In this document: positions 17,403-26,872 of the stretch, piece after piece | Layout: each line of letters starts with the position of its first letter | How positions within the stretch are numbered: the first letter of the stretch is position 1 | NCBI GenBank assembly: GCA_002364615.1 | Contig: DEYP01000027.1 | Span: 36,868-100,867, forward strand | Length of the DNA: 64,000 nucleotides | DNA from: Arsukibacterium sp. UBA3155 | GTDB taxonomy: Bacteria > Pseudomonadota > Gammaproteobacteria > Enterobacterales > Alteromonadaceae | Direction of reading: 5' to 3' | The notes under the pieces: model-generated | What the model was told of the DNA's origin: nothing | Database searches by the model: none | The model's input: the letters and a program-made list of their open reading frames with translations, nothing else | Position numbers and translations under genes: made by a program

Positions 17403-17515
17403 AAAAAACGACGTAAAAAAGCGGGAACGAAAGCAAATCGGCGCAGATGGTCGGTTACAATATAGGCTACGTTCTGGTAGTGGTAACGCAGCTTGCATAA
17501 ATACTGTTGTAGAGC

Positions 17516-18208
17516 TTAGCTTATATTGCGACCTGAAGTTTTAAGCAAATTTCTGGCTAAATTCACACCCAACTGCGTTTGATCTTCTGGGTCATACGGC
17601 ACCACACCTAAACACGGCGTGCTAATTCGCTGCTGTAAATCAGCAATATTTTGCGGTAAAAGCGCCATATCCGGATCGATACAGTTGGCAACCCAACCCA
17701 CCAGAGTGCAGCCGCTGCGGGCAATTTCCCGCACCGTTAGCATGGCATGGTTCAGGCAGCCTAGTTTCATTCCCACCACCAATACTACCGGCAGTTGGTG
17801 CTCGGCCACCCAGTCAGCTAAGTAACGCTCGTTACTAATAGGCAATAGCCAACCACCTGCACCTTCAACTAATAACTGTTGTATAGGTAACTGTTGCCAG
17901 CTGGCCAGCGTCTGACTAAGTGTTGCTTCGTTAATTGGCTGCTGTTCGTTAATCGCCGCCAGATGCGGTGCGACCGGCGCCTGATAGCATATCGGATTCA
18001 CCACATCATAGGGTAACGCGATACCAGATTGACGCCGTAGCAGTAACGCGTCACTATTGCAGCCCTGCGCGTCGGCTCCCGCGGCTATTGGCTTTACCCC
18101 CGCAGCAGTGATATCGAGAGCTTTGAAACCTTGCAATAGTATACTGCAGACATAACTCTTGCCAGCATCCGTGTCGGTACCGGTAACAAAGTAACAATTA
18201 GCTGGCAT
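17516..18208 (-). CDS. bioD: Dethiobiotin synthetase BioD
   Basis: ATP-dependent carboxylase that closes the ureido ring of biotin (7,8-diaminopelargonate to dethiobiotin). The P-loop is GTDTDAGKSYV near residue 8. LLVEGAGGWLLP and CLNHAMLTVREI also match the family. The frame is open back to 18289, but homologous sequence begins MPANCYFVTGTDTDAGKS, so the start is the ATG at 18206-18208 (230 aa), overlapping the bioC 3' end by 11 nt. It is the last gene of bioBFCD. Confidence 0.95.
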   Translation of the reverse strand: MPANCYFVTGTDTDAGKSYVCSILLQGFKALDITAAGVKPIAAGADAQGCNSDALLLRRQSGIALPYDVVNPICYQAPVAPHLAAINEQQPINEATLSQTLASWQQLPIQQLLVEGAGGWLLPISNERYLADWVAEHQLPVVLVVGMKLGCLNHAMLTVREIARSGCTLVGWVANCIDPDMALLPQNIADLQQRISTPCLGVVPYDPEDQTQLGVNLARNLLKTSGRNIS

Positions 18209-19019
18209 TCTTAGTCCCCGTAATAAATAACACCTGATAACTGGCCGGTAAACCCTGGGCCGTCCGATGCTTTTCATAGGCCGCAGCAAGCTTTTGCCAG
18301 TAACCTTTGCCGGTTAAACCGGTTGCACTTCGCCCGGCAACCTGATTAGCGCCTAAAGCTTTTAACTCGCGTGCCAGGCTTTTTACGTCAGGGTAATACA
18401 ATGGGTAGTTTCGCTGCTCAAAGTGCCAGTTAACCTGTGACACGGTGCCAGCTGCCTTAATCAGTTCAGCTTCGGGTAAAAATAGCTGAGTATGCGCCCT
18501 GCTATCCAACGTCGCAAAAGCCGCCTGTAGCTCCTGCAACGTGCCCTGCACCAAAGTGGTGATAACCAACTGGCCGCCCGGGGCCAGCACTCTGGCGGCC
18601 TCGGCCAAAACGGCTTCAGGCCTTTGGCACCACTGCAGCATTAAACTGGAAAACAACTTATCAAACTGTGCTGTGGCCAGCGGCAAAGCTGCGGCGTCGG
18701 CCTGAATATAAGCCGTGGCTAAGTGTAAACTCCGGGCCTTGCTTAACATGCCAGCACTTAAATCGACGGCGCTAAATTCATCACAATAGTTTTTTAACTC
18801 AGGGTGGATCCAGCCCGGACCGCAGCCTAAATCGAGCAATTTACCGCTATGGTTGGCGGATAACATCGCAAGTGCGGTTAATGCCACCTGCTGCTGTAAA
18901 CGCGCAGCATCAGCGTAGCTCTCGCATGCCTTACCAAAGCTGTCAGCCACCTGTTTTAAAAAAATACTTTCGCTTTGAGCTGCAGGCTCACATAGGCGGG
19001 GTGTTAAACGGGAGATCAT
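18198..19019 (-). CDS. bioC: Malonyl-ACP O-methyltransferase BioC
   Basis: SAM-dependent methyltransferase that caps malonyl-ACP so that fatty-acid synthesis can build the pimeloyl chain. The SAM-binding motif LLDLGCGPGW is near residue 62, and FDKLFSSLMLQW and VLAPGGQLVITT follow. It is 273 aa, slightly longer than E. coli BioC (251 aa). Its ATG overlaps the bioF stop (ATGA). The esterase that removes the methyl group (BioH or similar) is not in this window. Confidence 0.95.
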   Translation of the reverse strand: MISRLTPRLCEPAAQSESIFLKQVADSFGKACESYADAARLQQQVALTALAMLSANHSGKLLDLGCGPGWIHPELKNYCDEFSAVDLSAGMLSKARSLHLATAYIQADAAALPLATAQFDKLFSSLMLQWCQRPEAVLAEAARVLAPGGQLVITTLVQGTLQELQAAFATLDSRAHTQLFLPEAELIKAAGTVSQVNWHFEQRNYPLYYPDVKSLARELKALGANQVAGRSATGLTGKGYWQKLAAAYEKHRTAQGLPASYQVLFITGTKNAS

Positions 19020-20170
19020 GACAACAAACGCCTCAATTGCTGCACCAGCAGCGCAATATCCTCATCACTGTGCTGGCTGCTCAGGGTAATTCTTAAGCGG
19101 GCGCTACCAACGGGTACCGTCGGTGGCCGGATGGCGGTTAGCCAGATGCCGACTCCTTTTAACTGCTCGCTGGCCTTAGCTGCCTGCTCGCTGCTACCGA
19201 GCACCACTCCCTGAATGGCGGTATCGGAAACCATAATGGGCAAATCTGCGGCCAGCTTTCGGAATTTCTGAATGTTGCTGTGAAGCTTATCGCGCCGCCA
19301 GTTTTGCTTGCGGCACAGTGCGATACTTTTTACAACCGCAGCACAGGTTGCCGGCGATAACGCCGTACTGTAAATATAGTGCCGGCCAAATTGTTCAATA
19401 TAATCGATAACTGTTTTGCTAGCGCCGAGAAACGCCCCGGCCACCCCCAATGCTTTGCCAAAATTGGCCATCAGGCAGAACAGCTCGTTGTTTGCTACAC
19501 CTTGCGCCGGCCCGCTGCCCTGACCTTCCGTGCCTTTAACGCCCAAACCATGCGCATCGTCCAGCAGCAGTGGTACCCTGTGCTGCTGACACAATCTGTG
19601 CAACGCTGCCAGATCGGGGCTGTCGCCGTCCATGCTGAAGACGCCTTCAGTTACCACCATCGATTGTGGCTGTTGTTGTAATAAACGCGCCAACGCGCTC
19701 ATGTCATTGTGGGCGAAGCGTTTCATGTTCGAAGCACTATGTAAGGCACCGTCTATCAGCGAGGCGTGGCTGAGTTTATCCAGCAATAAGGTATCGTCTT
19801 TTGCCGCCAACGTGTGCAACATGGCCTGGTTAGCGGCAAAACCAGAGGAAAATAACAGTACACGCTCCACGCCAAGCCAGTCACTGAGGGTCTCTGTTAA
19901 CTGGCGGTGAATAGCATGCTGGCCGGTGACCAACGGTGAGCCACTGCTACCAGCACCGAATTTCAGGGCGCCGTCAGCATAAGCCTGCAATACCTCAGGT
20001 GCGGTAGCCAGTCCCAGATAGTCGTTACCGGAGAAATTAAGGTATGGCTGACCGTTAATAGTAATAAGCCGACCATTGTAATGTTCAACCGTAACAGGCT
20101 GGCGCATCAGCTGCCGGCCCTCGCGATCAGTAACAGCCTGTTGCAACTGCGCCAGTTTATTCTGCAGCAT
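19016..20170 (-). CDS. bioF: 8-amino-7-oxononanoate synthase BioF
   Basis: PLP enzyme that condenses pimeloyl-ACP with alanine. It is 384 aa, the usual length. GNDYLGLA near residue 45, LLLDDAHGLGVKG (PLP-ring Asp) and MANFGKALGVAGAF (Schiff-base Lys) mark the family; the common form of the last motif has TLGKA or TFGKA. It lies about 35 nt after bioB and overlaps bioC by 4 nt. Confidence 0.96.
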   Translation of the reverse strand: MLQNKLAQLQQAVTDREGRQLMRQPVTVEHYNGRLITINGQPYLNFSGNDYLGLATAPEVLQAYADGALKFGAGSSGSPLVTGQHAIHRQLTETLSDWLGVERVLLFSSGFAANQAMLHTLAAKDDTLLLDKLSHASLIDGALHSASNMKRFAHNDMSALARLLQQQPQSMVVTEGVFSMDGDSPDLAALHRLCQQHRVPLLLDDAHGLGVKGTEGQGSGPAQGVANNELFCLMANFGKALGVAGAFLGASKTVIDYIEQFGRHYIYSTALSPATCAAVVKSIALCRKQNWRRDKLHSNIQKFRKLAADLPIMVSDTAIQGVVLGSSEQAAKASEQLKGVGIWLTAIRPPTVPVGSARLRITLSSQHSDEDIALLVQQLRRLLS

Positions 20171-20205
20171 CGTTACTTAGCCGCTTTTCTACTGCGCTGC
20201 CATTA

Positions 20206-21255
20206 TTACAGTGCAGCACGGTACAGCGGCGGGTTAGCCTGCTCGTTTAACGCATCGGCCATTGCCAGCTCGTGCGCTTCGTCTGAGACATCAGCACGCT
20301 GCTCTGGTTTAATGCCCAATTTGGCAAATAGCTGCATATCAGCATTAGCTTCCGGGTTATCGGTCGTCAGCAGTTTATCGCCGTAAAAAATAGAGTTAGC
20401 GCCGGCAAAAAAGCACAATGCCTGCATCTGCTCGTTCATGCGGGAGCGACCTGCCGACAGCCGAACGTGACTTTCTGGCAACATAATACGTGCGACGGCA
20501 ATGGTGCGGATAAACTCAAAGCCGTCTAAATCTTCCACATTTTCCAGCGGAGTACCTTTTACTTTAACCAGCATATTAATGGGTACACTTTGCGGATGCT
20601 CCGGCAGGTTGGCCAGTTGCATCAGTAACGCAGAACGATCATTGGCACTTTCACCTAAACCAACAATACCGCCACAGCACACCTTCATGCCGGCATCGCG
20701 CACATGGCTTAGGGTGTCGAGACGATCCTGATAGGTGCGGGTGGTGATAATTTCACCATAAAACTCCGGGGAGGTATCCAGGTTATGGTTGTAGTAATCC
20801 AGGCCGGCCTGTGCCAGGGTCTGGGCCTGGCTGTTGTCGAGCATGCCTAACGTCATGCAGGTTTCCAGGCCCATGGCTTTCACGCCCTGCACCATTTCAA
20901 TAATATACGGCATATCGCGCTGCTTCGGGTTACTCCAGGCCGCGCCCATACAAAAACGGCTGGCACCCTGCGATTTCGCTGCAGCAGCTTGCGTCAGCAC
21001 CTTTTCCACTTCAATTAAACGCTCACGCTCTAACCCGGTATTGTAATGGCCGCTTTGCGGGCAATATTTACAATCTTCGGCACACGCCCCGGTTTTAATC
21101 GACAGTAAGGTGCTGATTTGCACTTCATTCGGGGTAAAATGCTGGCGATGCACCGTTTGCGCCTGAAATAATAAGTCATTAAACGGTAAGGCATAAAGTG
21201 CATTTACTTCAGCGAGAGTCCAGTTGTGTCGAACCTGAGCGGTGGCAGCTTGCAT
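20206..21255 (-). CDS. bioB: Biotin synthase BioB
   Basis: Radical-SAM enzyme that inserts sulphur into dethiobiotin. The 4Fe-4S cysteines are in [20 protein letters not shown] (CX3CX2C) near residue 53. The 2Fe-2S site cysteines and Arg lie in [19 protein letters not shown] and RLSAGRSRM. It is 349 aa, near E. coli BioB (346 aa). It is the first gene of the minus-strand bioBFCD operon and is divergent from bioA across 128 bp, as in enterobacteria. Confidence 0.97.
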   Translation of the reverse strand: MQAATAQVRHNWTLAEVNALYALPFNDLLFQAQTVHRQHFTPNEVQISTLLSIKTGACAEDCKYCPQSGHYNTGLERERLIEVEKVLTQAAAAKSQGASRFCMGAAWSNPKQRDMPYIIEMVQGVKAMGLETCMTLGMLDNSQAQTLAQAGLDYYNHNLDTSPEFYGEIITTRTYQDRLDTLSHVRDAGMKVCCGGIVGLGESANDRSALLMQLANLPEHPQSVPINMLVKVKGTPLENVEDLDGFEFIRTIAVARIMLPESHVRLSAGRSRMNEQMQALCFFAGANSIFYGDKLLTTDNPEANADMQLFAKLGIKPEQRADVSDEAHELAMADALNEQANPPLYRAAL

Positions 21256-21349
21256 AGGGCGTATCCATTGTTGTTATGCGGTTTTTCGGCTAGTCTAACC
21301 GCCGGCTGCAGCTTGTCAACGCTGACCACCGCAAAAACTTTACTACTGG

Positions 21350-21377
21350 TTAATTTATGAGCATTAATTTATGAGCA
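21350..21377. repeat. 14-bp tandem duplication in the bioA leader
   Basis: Two perfect adjacent copies of TTAATTTATGAGCA end 6 nt before the bioA start codon. Each contains an ATG out of frame with bioA. The second opens a 7-codon frame (M-S-I-C-Y-E-S-stop) that overlaps the bioA start. Only a weak GAG acts as ribosome site for bioA. Confidence 0.8.
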
Positions 21378-21383
21378 TTTGTT

Positions 21384-22661
21384 ATGAAAGTTAACTTAGC
21401 ATTTGATCGCGAACATATCTGGCATCCTTACACATCAATGCTCAATCCTTTGCCGGTGTATCCGGTAAGCCGGGCCGAGGGTTGTGAACTTATTCTGGAA
21501 AATGGCCAGCGTTTAATTGACGGTACCTCTTCCTGGTGGGCCGCTGCGCACGGTTACAACCACCCGGTTTTAAATGCGGCGGTCACTGAACAATTACAAA
21601 AGATGGCCCATGTGATGTTTGGCGGTATTACGCATCAGCCGGCTGTCAGCTTGTGTCAGCAGCTGGTGGAAATAACCCCGGCGGCGCTCACCAAAGTATT
21701 TTTAGCCGATAGCGGTTCGGTCGCAGTCGAAGTCGCCATCAAAATGGCGCTACAGTATTGGCTGGCAAGTGACACACCAGAAAAAACGAAACTGATCAGT
21801 CTGCGTAAGGGGTATCACGGTGATACCTTTGCTGCGATGGCGGTCTGTGATCCGGTAGATGGCATGCACGATATGTTTAGCGGCGTGCTGAATAAGCACT
21901 TTTTCCTACCGTCACCGGCCAGTGCTTTTGCGGGGGAATTTAACCCGGCGGATATGGCGCCGCTTGCAACATTGCTTGAACAAGAGCACCAGCAGATAGC
22001 GGCACTAATTCTGGAGCCGATTGTTCAGGGCTACGGCGGCATGCGTTTTTATCATCCTGAGTATTTACGTCAGGCCCGTGTATTGTGTGATCACTATAAG
22101 GTGTTGCTTATAGCTGATGAAATTGCCACCGGCTTTGGTCGCACCGGTAAATTGTTTGCCTGCGAGCATGCCGGCATTACTCCGGATATTATGTGTTTAG
22201 GTAAAGCCTTAAGTGGCGGCTATATCACCCTGGCTGCTACCCTTTGCACTGATGAAGTGGCACGCGGCATAAGCCAAAGCGCCGCGGGCGGTTTAATGCA
22301 TGGCCCTACTTTTATGGCAAACCCGTTAGCCTGTGCAGTGGCCAATGCCAGTGTCGGTCTGATCCGCGCACATAAATGGCCTGCGCAGGTCGCCGCAATT
22401 GAGCAGCAGTTGCAGCACGAGTTGGCCCCTTGCAAAGCCCTGCCAGCCGTGCAAGAAGTGCGGGTACTTGGTGCCATTGGTGTATTGGAAATGCGGCAAA
22501 AAGTTGATGTTGCCAGGTTACAGCAGCAATTTGTTGAGCTGGGAGTATGGATCAGGCCGTTTAACAATCTTATTTATATTATGCCGCCTTTTACCATCAA
22601 CCCAGCGCAGTTAACTACATTGACCTGCGCCATGGTCACTGTAGCCAAAGCGTGCAGCTAG
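21384..22661 (+). CDS. bioA: Adenosylmethionine-8-amino-7-oxononanoate aminotransferase BioA
   Basis: Class III PLP aminotransferase that uses SAM as amino donor to make 7,8-diaminopelargonate. It is 425 aa, the usual length. [10 protein letters not shown] near the N-terminus and [13 protein letters not shown] bind substrate and cofactor. [15 protein letters not shown] holds the PLP-ring Asp, and [11 protein letters not shown] holds the Schiff-base Lys. It is divergent from bioBFCD. I looked for a BirA operator (TTGTAAACC and GGTTTACAA half-sites) between the two and saw no good match. Confidence 0.97.
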   Translation: MKVNLAFDREHIWHPYTSMLNPLPVYPVSRAEGCELILENGQRLIDGTSSWWAAAHGYNHPVLNAAVTEQLQKMAHVMFGGITHQPAVSLCQQLVEITPAALTKVFLADSGSVAVEVAIKMALQYWLASDTPEKTKLISLRKGYHGDTFAAMAVCDPVDGMHDMFSGVLNKHFFLPSPASAFAGEFNPADMAPLATLLEQEHQQIAALILEPIVQGYGGMRFYHPEYLRQARVLCDHYKVLLIADEIATGFGRTGKLFACEHAGITPDIMCLGKALSGGYITLAATLCTDEVARGISQSAAGGLMHGPTFMANPLACAVANASVGLIRAHKWPAQVAAIEQQLQHELAPCKALPAVQEVRVLGAIGVLEMRQKVDVARLQQQFVELGVWIRPFNNLIYIMPPFTINPAQLTTLTCAMVTVAKACS

Positions 22662-22676
22662 TATGTTCTGTCTGAC

Positions 22677-23060
22677 TCAGCGCAGGATATAGAACAGCAT
22701 GCCACTGGAGCTTAGTAACAAAAGAATAATATTAAAATGTAAATGATCGCTGCGCCGTTTCAGTCGCATGCGGTTAAGCACTATACTAACGACACTGACC
22801 AGGACACTACCCCACAACAAATACACTAACCAAAACGTTAAGCGGGGGCGCCAGTAGTCACGAATATCCAGCCCCAGATAGCGTACCAGGCCTGTATCCA
22901 TTTCCGGCCGGGCATAATGGCTGACCACAAGAGCAGAGAAAAATAACAACCAGGCAATAATCGCCAGATATTTAAATGCCCGGCACAATAAGTCAGGGCC
23001 TTCCCGTCGCTCAAACTCTGGCCCGCCCTTATCTGGTCCCACTTTATTATATGCTGTCAT
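22677..23060 (-). CDS. Hypothetical small membrane protein (three helices)
   Basis: A 127-aa protein I do not recognise. An acidic, glycine-rich N-terminus is followed by three hydrophobic segments near residues 30-48 ([18 protein letters not shown]), 74-95 ([20 protein letters not shown]) and 108-125 ([18 protein letters not shown]). The basic stretch [10 protein letters not shown] lies between helices two and three. It has no cysteines suggesting metal binding, apart from one at residue 26. It is divergent from asnS and convergent with bioA, with no operon partner. Confidence 0.8.
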   Translation of the reverse strand: MTAYNKVGPDKGGPEFERREGPDLLCRAFKYLAIIAWLLFFSALVVSHYARPEMDTGLVRYLGLDIRDYWRPRLTFWLVYLLWGSVLVSVVSIVLNRMRLKRRSDHLHFNIILLLLSSSGMLFYILR

Positions 23061-23163
23061 TTTTGGCTTCCTTCCAACTTTTACTTGTTTTCAGCTTGTG
23101 GCAAAGTATGATTACAGCTTTCATAAATATAGCCTAGTTATAACACCATCTGGAGTTTGTTGC

Positions 23164-24564
23164 ATGACGCATGCCGTAGTTAAAGATGTGTTGGCCGGTA
23201 AGTACCAAGCCGGTTCACAGATCACCGTTAAAGGCTGGATCCGCACCCGGCGCGATTCTAAAGCCGGTATTTCTTTTTTAGCTGTGCACGATGGCAGCTG
23301 TTTTGATGCGGTGCAAGCCGTTGCGCCATCTGATCTGGCTAATTATGAAAATGAGATTAGACGTTTAACCACCGCCTGTTCGGTCATCGTTACCGGTGTT
23401 GTCGCGCGCTCTGAGGGCCAGGGGCAGGCTTTTGAAATTCAGGCGACAGAGGTGGTGGTGGTCGGCTGGGTTGAAAACCCGGACACCTACCCTATGGCAC
23501 CAAAGCGTCATAGCATGGAATACCTGCGCGAGCATGCGCACCTGCGGGCACGCACCAATGTAGTGGGCGCGGTTACCCGGGTTCGCCATTGTTTAGCCCA
23601 GGCCGTGCATCGTTTTTTCCATGAGCAGGGTTATTACTGGATCAGCACGCCTATTATTACCGGATCAGATACCGAAGGTGCTGGCGAGATGTTCCGGGTC
23701 AGTACCCTGGATATGGAAAACCTGCCCCGCAACGATAAAGGCAAAGTAGATTACAGCCAGGATTTCTTTGGTAAAGAAACCTATCTGACTGTTTCTGGCC
23801 AGTTAAATGGTGAAACCTATGCCTGTGCTATGTCTAAAATTTACACTTTCGGCCCAACTTTTCGGGCTGAAAACTCCAATACCAGCCGCCATTTAGCAGA
23901 ATTCTGGATGATTGAACCAGAAGTAGCCTTTGCTGAACTGAAAGACATTGCCCAGCTGGCTGAAGACATGCTGAAGTACGTGTGTAAAGCGGTGCTGAAC
24001 GAGCGCGCGGATGACATGGCGTTTTTTGCAGAGCGCATTGACCCGACAGCGGTCAGCCGTTTACAACAGTTAGTGGATTCTTCATTTGTGCGGATGGACT
24101 ACACCGATGCCATTGAAATATTGCAAAACTGCGGTAAAACCTTCCAGTATCCGGTGCAGTGGGGCGTAGATTTGCAATCTGAGCATGAGCGTTATCTGGC
24201 TGAAGAGCATGTCGGCGCACCCATTATTATGCAAAACTACCCGAAAGACATTAAAGCCTTTTATATGCGTTTAAATGACGACGGTAAAACCGTAGCGGCC
24301 ATGGATGTACTAGCACCCGGTATTGGCGAAATTATCGGTGGTAGCCAACGGGAAGAGCGGCTGGAGCAGTTTGATAAACGGCTGGACGAAATGGGCCTGA
24401 ACAAAGAAGACTACAGCTGGTATCGTGATCTGCGCCGCTATGGCACTGTGCCCCACGCCGGTTTTGGTCTGGGCTTTGAGCGCCTGGTATCTTATGTAAC
24501 TGGTGTAGGTAATGTGCGAGATGTCATCGCCTTCCCGCGAACACCAGGCAATGCAGATTTTTAA
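23164..24564 (+). CDS. asnS: Asparaginyl-tRNA synthetase
   Basis: Class IIb aminoacyl-tRNA synthetase. The N-terminal OB-fold anticodon-binding domain (about 1-115) is followed by the catalytic core with motif 2 ([21 protein letters not shown] region, near residue 230) and motif 3 ([10 protein letters not shown] near residue 440). The frame extends back to 23098, but GGAG lies before the ATG at 23164 and translation from there gives 466 aa, exactly the E. coli length and alignment. A terminator follows. Confidence 0.97.
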   Translation: MTHAVVKDVLAGKYQAGSQITVKGWIRTRRDSKAGISFLAVHDGSCFDAVQAVAPSDLANYENEIRRLTTACSVIVTGVVARSEGQGQAFEIQATEVVVVGWVENPDTYPMAPKRHSMEYLREHAHLRARTNVVGAVTRVRHCLAQAVHRFFHEQGYYWISTPIITGSDTEGAGEMFRVSTLDMENLPRNDKGKVDYSQDFFGKETYLTVSGQLNGETYACAMSKIYTFGPTFRAENSNTSRHLAEFWMIEPEVAFAELKDIAQLAEDMLKYVCKAVLNERADDMAFFAERIDPTAVSRLQQLVDSSFVRMDYTDAIEILQNCGKTFQYPVQWGVDLQSEHERYLAEEHVGAPIIMQNYPKDIKAFYMRLNDDGKTVAAMDVLAPGIGEIIGGSQREERLEQFDKRLDEMGLNKEDYSWYRDLRRYGTVPHAGFGLGFERLVSYVTGVGNVRDVIAFPRTPGNADF

Positions 24565-24589
24565 AGGCTTAGCTAATTTTCTAAATAAT

Positions 24590-24618
24590 AAAAAGGGAGC
24601 GTTAACAGCTCCCTTTTT
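24590..24618 (+). terminator. Terminator after asnS
   Basis: The 11-bp arms AAAAAGGGAGC and GCTCCCTTTTT enclose a 7-nt loop. The hairpin is symmetric and could also stop transcripts from the other side, serving the convergent nitroreductase gene. Confidence 0.88.
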
Positions 24619-24668
24619 AATTATCGTAAAATAGTATTAACCGCATGCATTTTCAGCAACAGCGAACA

Positions 24669-25226
24669 TCAGAAGTAAGAAAAAAACGCTTCCGGATCCG
24701 GATCATTTCGCACTGGCGCGTTTCCTGCCGCGGTACCTAAATATAAAAAGCCTACAATTTCATCATCTTCACCGACATCAAGCGATTGCTTGACGAAATC
24801 TTGCTGGGCATAGCTGCCAGTACGCCAAATGCCACCAAACCCCTGGGCAAAAGCGGCCTGTTGCATTGCCATTACGGCACAAGCAGCAGACTGCACTTGC
24901 TCTGGGCCTGGCACCTTAGGGTGCTCAGTAACTTTAGCGATACAGACAATGACCATAGGTGCGCGCAGTGGCAACTGCCTGGCCCGCTCGTGCATCTCAG
25001 GGGAAATACCCGGCGCGTCTTCAATCGCCGCCTCTGCAAATACGTCACCTAAGCGGTTAAGGGGCTCCTTGCCGGTAACAATGACAAAGCGCCATGGTCG
25101 TAAGCCACCATGATCGGGCACCTTAAGCGCCGCCCGTTTAATTAGCTCCAGCGCGTCGCCGCTGGGTGCCGGCTCAGTTAACCGTGGTGTGGAATATCGG
25201 GTGGTTAATAGCGTCAACGCATCCAT
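24669..25226 (-). CDS. ydjA: YdjA-type nitroreductase family protein
   Basis: FMN-binding nitroreductase-fold oxidoreductase, 185 aa (E. coli YdjA 183 aa). TTRYSTPRL near residue 7 and PDHGGLRPWRFVIV contact the FMN phosphate and ring. The C-terminal GFLYLGTAAGNAP is typical. The physiological substrate is unknown. In E. coli, ydjA lies beside sppA and ansA; here those two are about 7-8 kb away, so the linkage has been broken by the glg, PEP-CTERM and fadH segments. Confidence 0.9.
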   Translation of the reverse strand: MDALTLLTTRYSTPRLTEPAPSGDALELIKRAALKVPDHGGLRPWRFVIVTGKEPLNRLGDVFAEAAIEDAPGISPEMHERARQLPLRAPMVIVCIAKVTEHPKVPGPEQVQSAACAVMAMQQAAFAQGFGGIWRTGSYAQQDFVKQSLDVGEDDEIVGFLYLGTAAGNAPVRNDPDPEAFFSYF

Positions 25227-25375
25227 AACAAAACCTCTTTAAACAACTCTGCTATCAGGCTAGCAAACTTTATTCAGTAAGCACATGAGAAAATTTTAAC
25301 TACACTGCTGTTTGCTCAGTCGCTCGCCACAACGCCGATATTTACAGCGATATCACCCGCTTTGCCAGGCAAACT

Positions 25376-26836
25376 TTATAACGTGGCCGCAGCAGCATCG
25401 ACCGCCTGCTGATACAATGCCAGATACTGTTCACTGGCATCACTCCAGCTAAAACTCTGTGACATCGCACGCTGCTGTATTTTTTTATACGCTGGTTGAT
25501 CCTGATACAGCGTCAAAGCCTGGCGTAATGCCTCAAGCAACGCTTCAGTGTTCGGCTCGGCAAAACCTATGCCTGTCGCCATGTTGTTAGGCCAGGGCAC
25601 TACCGTGTCTTTCAAACCGCCGGTCAGTCGTACCAAGGGTAAGGTACCGTAGCGTAAACTGTATAACTGATTCAAACCACAGGGCTCAAACAAGCTAGGC
25701 ATCAGGAAAAAATCACCTGCGGCTTCAACCTGATGTGCCAATTGTTCATTAAAGCCTTCAATAAAGCGAAACTTGTCAGGAAACACCACCGTAAGCTGAT
25801 GTAATTGCTGACAATAACTGGCCTCACCACTGCCGACAATGACCACCTGCACCGGATAATGGCTTAGTACATGCTTCAATGCCGGGATCAGGATATCGTA
25901 CCCTTTCTGGCCGGTAACCCGGCTAACGGCTACCAGCAGCGGCCCGTTGCTCTGGGTTAACTGACACTGTTGCTGCAGCTGACGTTTGCACGTCGCTTTG
26001 CCCGTTAAATCACCGGCATTATAGTTAGCACTTATGCTCTGGTCCGTGGCCGGATCCCATAACTGATAATCACAGCCATTTAAAATACCGCTAAAATCGA
26101 GCTGGCGCTGCTGATACCAGCCAGCCAGGCCGTTAGCTGCTGGCTCACTGAGCAACTCGTCCCGATAGCCCTGACTTACCGTATTAATTTTAGTGGCATA
26201 TTGCAGTGCGATTTGCAGAAAGTTCAGCTCGTGATAATACCCATCCTGTGCCGCTTGTTGGTGTATGGGCAACCCCAGTTGCGGCGCCCAGCCGGCGTCA
26301 CATTGCTGCTGATAAGCTCCATTGTGGATGGTAAAAACGAAAGGCACCCCCACCAAACTATGCGGTGAATGTAGCCGCTGATTGTGCTGCTGATGCTGAT
26401 GCAGGTAAAATGCCGCCGGGGCACTTTGCCAGTCATGGCCATGCAACACATCAAACGCTTGCTGGCGGGCAGCCCATGCAATGGCTACCTTGCAAAAAAA
26501 GGCAAAACGCAGCGGGTTATCAGCGTAGCCGTGCTGACCGTCATCATAGGGTCTTTCCCGGGCAAAAAAATCGTGATGTTCAACTAAATGTAACGCAACA
26601 CCGTGTAATTTGGTTGAGCGTACCGCACAGCCATACTGCTGTCCCCCCAGCTCAACAAATACCGAGGTTTCAGCTTCCGTTGCCACATTGTATAATGCGC
26701 CATACCGTGGCAGGATAACGCTCACCTGATGGCCAGCTGCCAGTAAACTACTGGCCAGGCCGCGACACGCGTCAGCCAGGCCACCGGTTTTAATTAAGCC
26801 TTCATATTCACTGCAAATAAACAGAATACGCAACAC
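25376..26836 (-). CDS. glgA: Glycogen synthase GlgA
   Basis: ADP-glucose-dependent starch/glycogen synthase (GT5), 486 aa. KTGGLADACRGL near residue 16 is the ADP-glucose-binding KXGGL motif. VSRVTGQKGYDIL starts the C-terminal Rossmann domain. LMPSLFEPCGLNQLYSLRYG holds the catalytic Glu region, followed by RLTGGLKDTV. Its start lies 36 nt downstream of glgC, so the two are cotranscribed. No branching enzyme, phosphorylase or debranching gene is in the window. Confidence 0.96.
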   Translation of the reverse strand: MLRILFICSEYEGLIKTGGLADACRGLASSLLAAGHQVSVILPRYGALYNVATEAETSVFVELGGQQYGCAVRSTKLHGVALHLVEHHDFFARERPYDDGQHGYADNPLRFAFFCKVAIAWAARQQAFDVLHGHDWQSAPAAFYLHQHQQHNQRLHSPHSLVGVPFVFTIHNGAYQQQCDAGWAPQLGLPIHQQAAQDGYYHELNFLQIALQYATKINTVSQGYRDELLSEPAANGLAGWYQQRQLDFSGILNGCDYQLWDPATDQSISANYNAGDLTGKATCKRQLQQQCQLTQSNGPLLVAVSRVTGQKGYDILIPALKHVLSHYPVQVVIVGSGEASYCQQLHQLTVVFPDKFRFIEGFNEQLAHQVEAAGDFFLMPSLFEPCGLNQLYSLRYGTLPLVRLTGGLKDTVVPWPNNMATGIGFAEPNTEALLEALRQALTLYQDQPAYKKIQQRAMSQSFSWSDASEQYLALYQQAVDAAAATL

Positions 26837-26872
26837 AGAATCCTTAGTTGTTTACTCAGACGTCATCTTAAT

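Noticed and set aside
17401-17515. 38-codon open stretch after the bioD stop, in the same frame
   Set aside because: It has no start codon and is short enough to be open by chance; no evidence that bioD once extended further, since bioD already has its normal length.
21256-21383. BirA operator between bioB and bioA
   Set aside because: The best GGTTAGAC / TTGACAAGC pair has poor half-sites and the wrong spacing.
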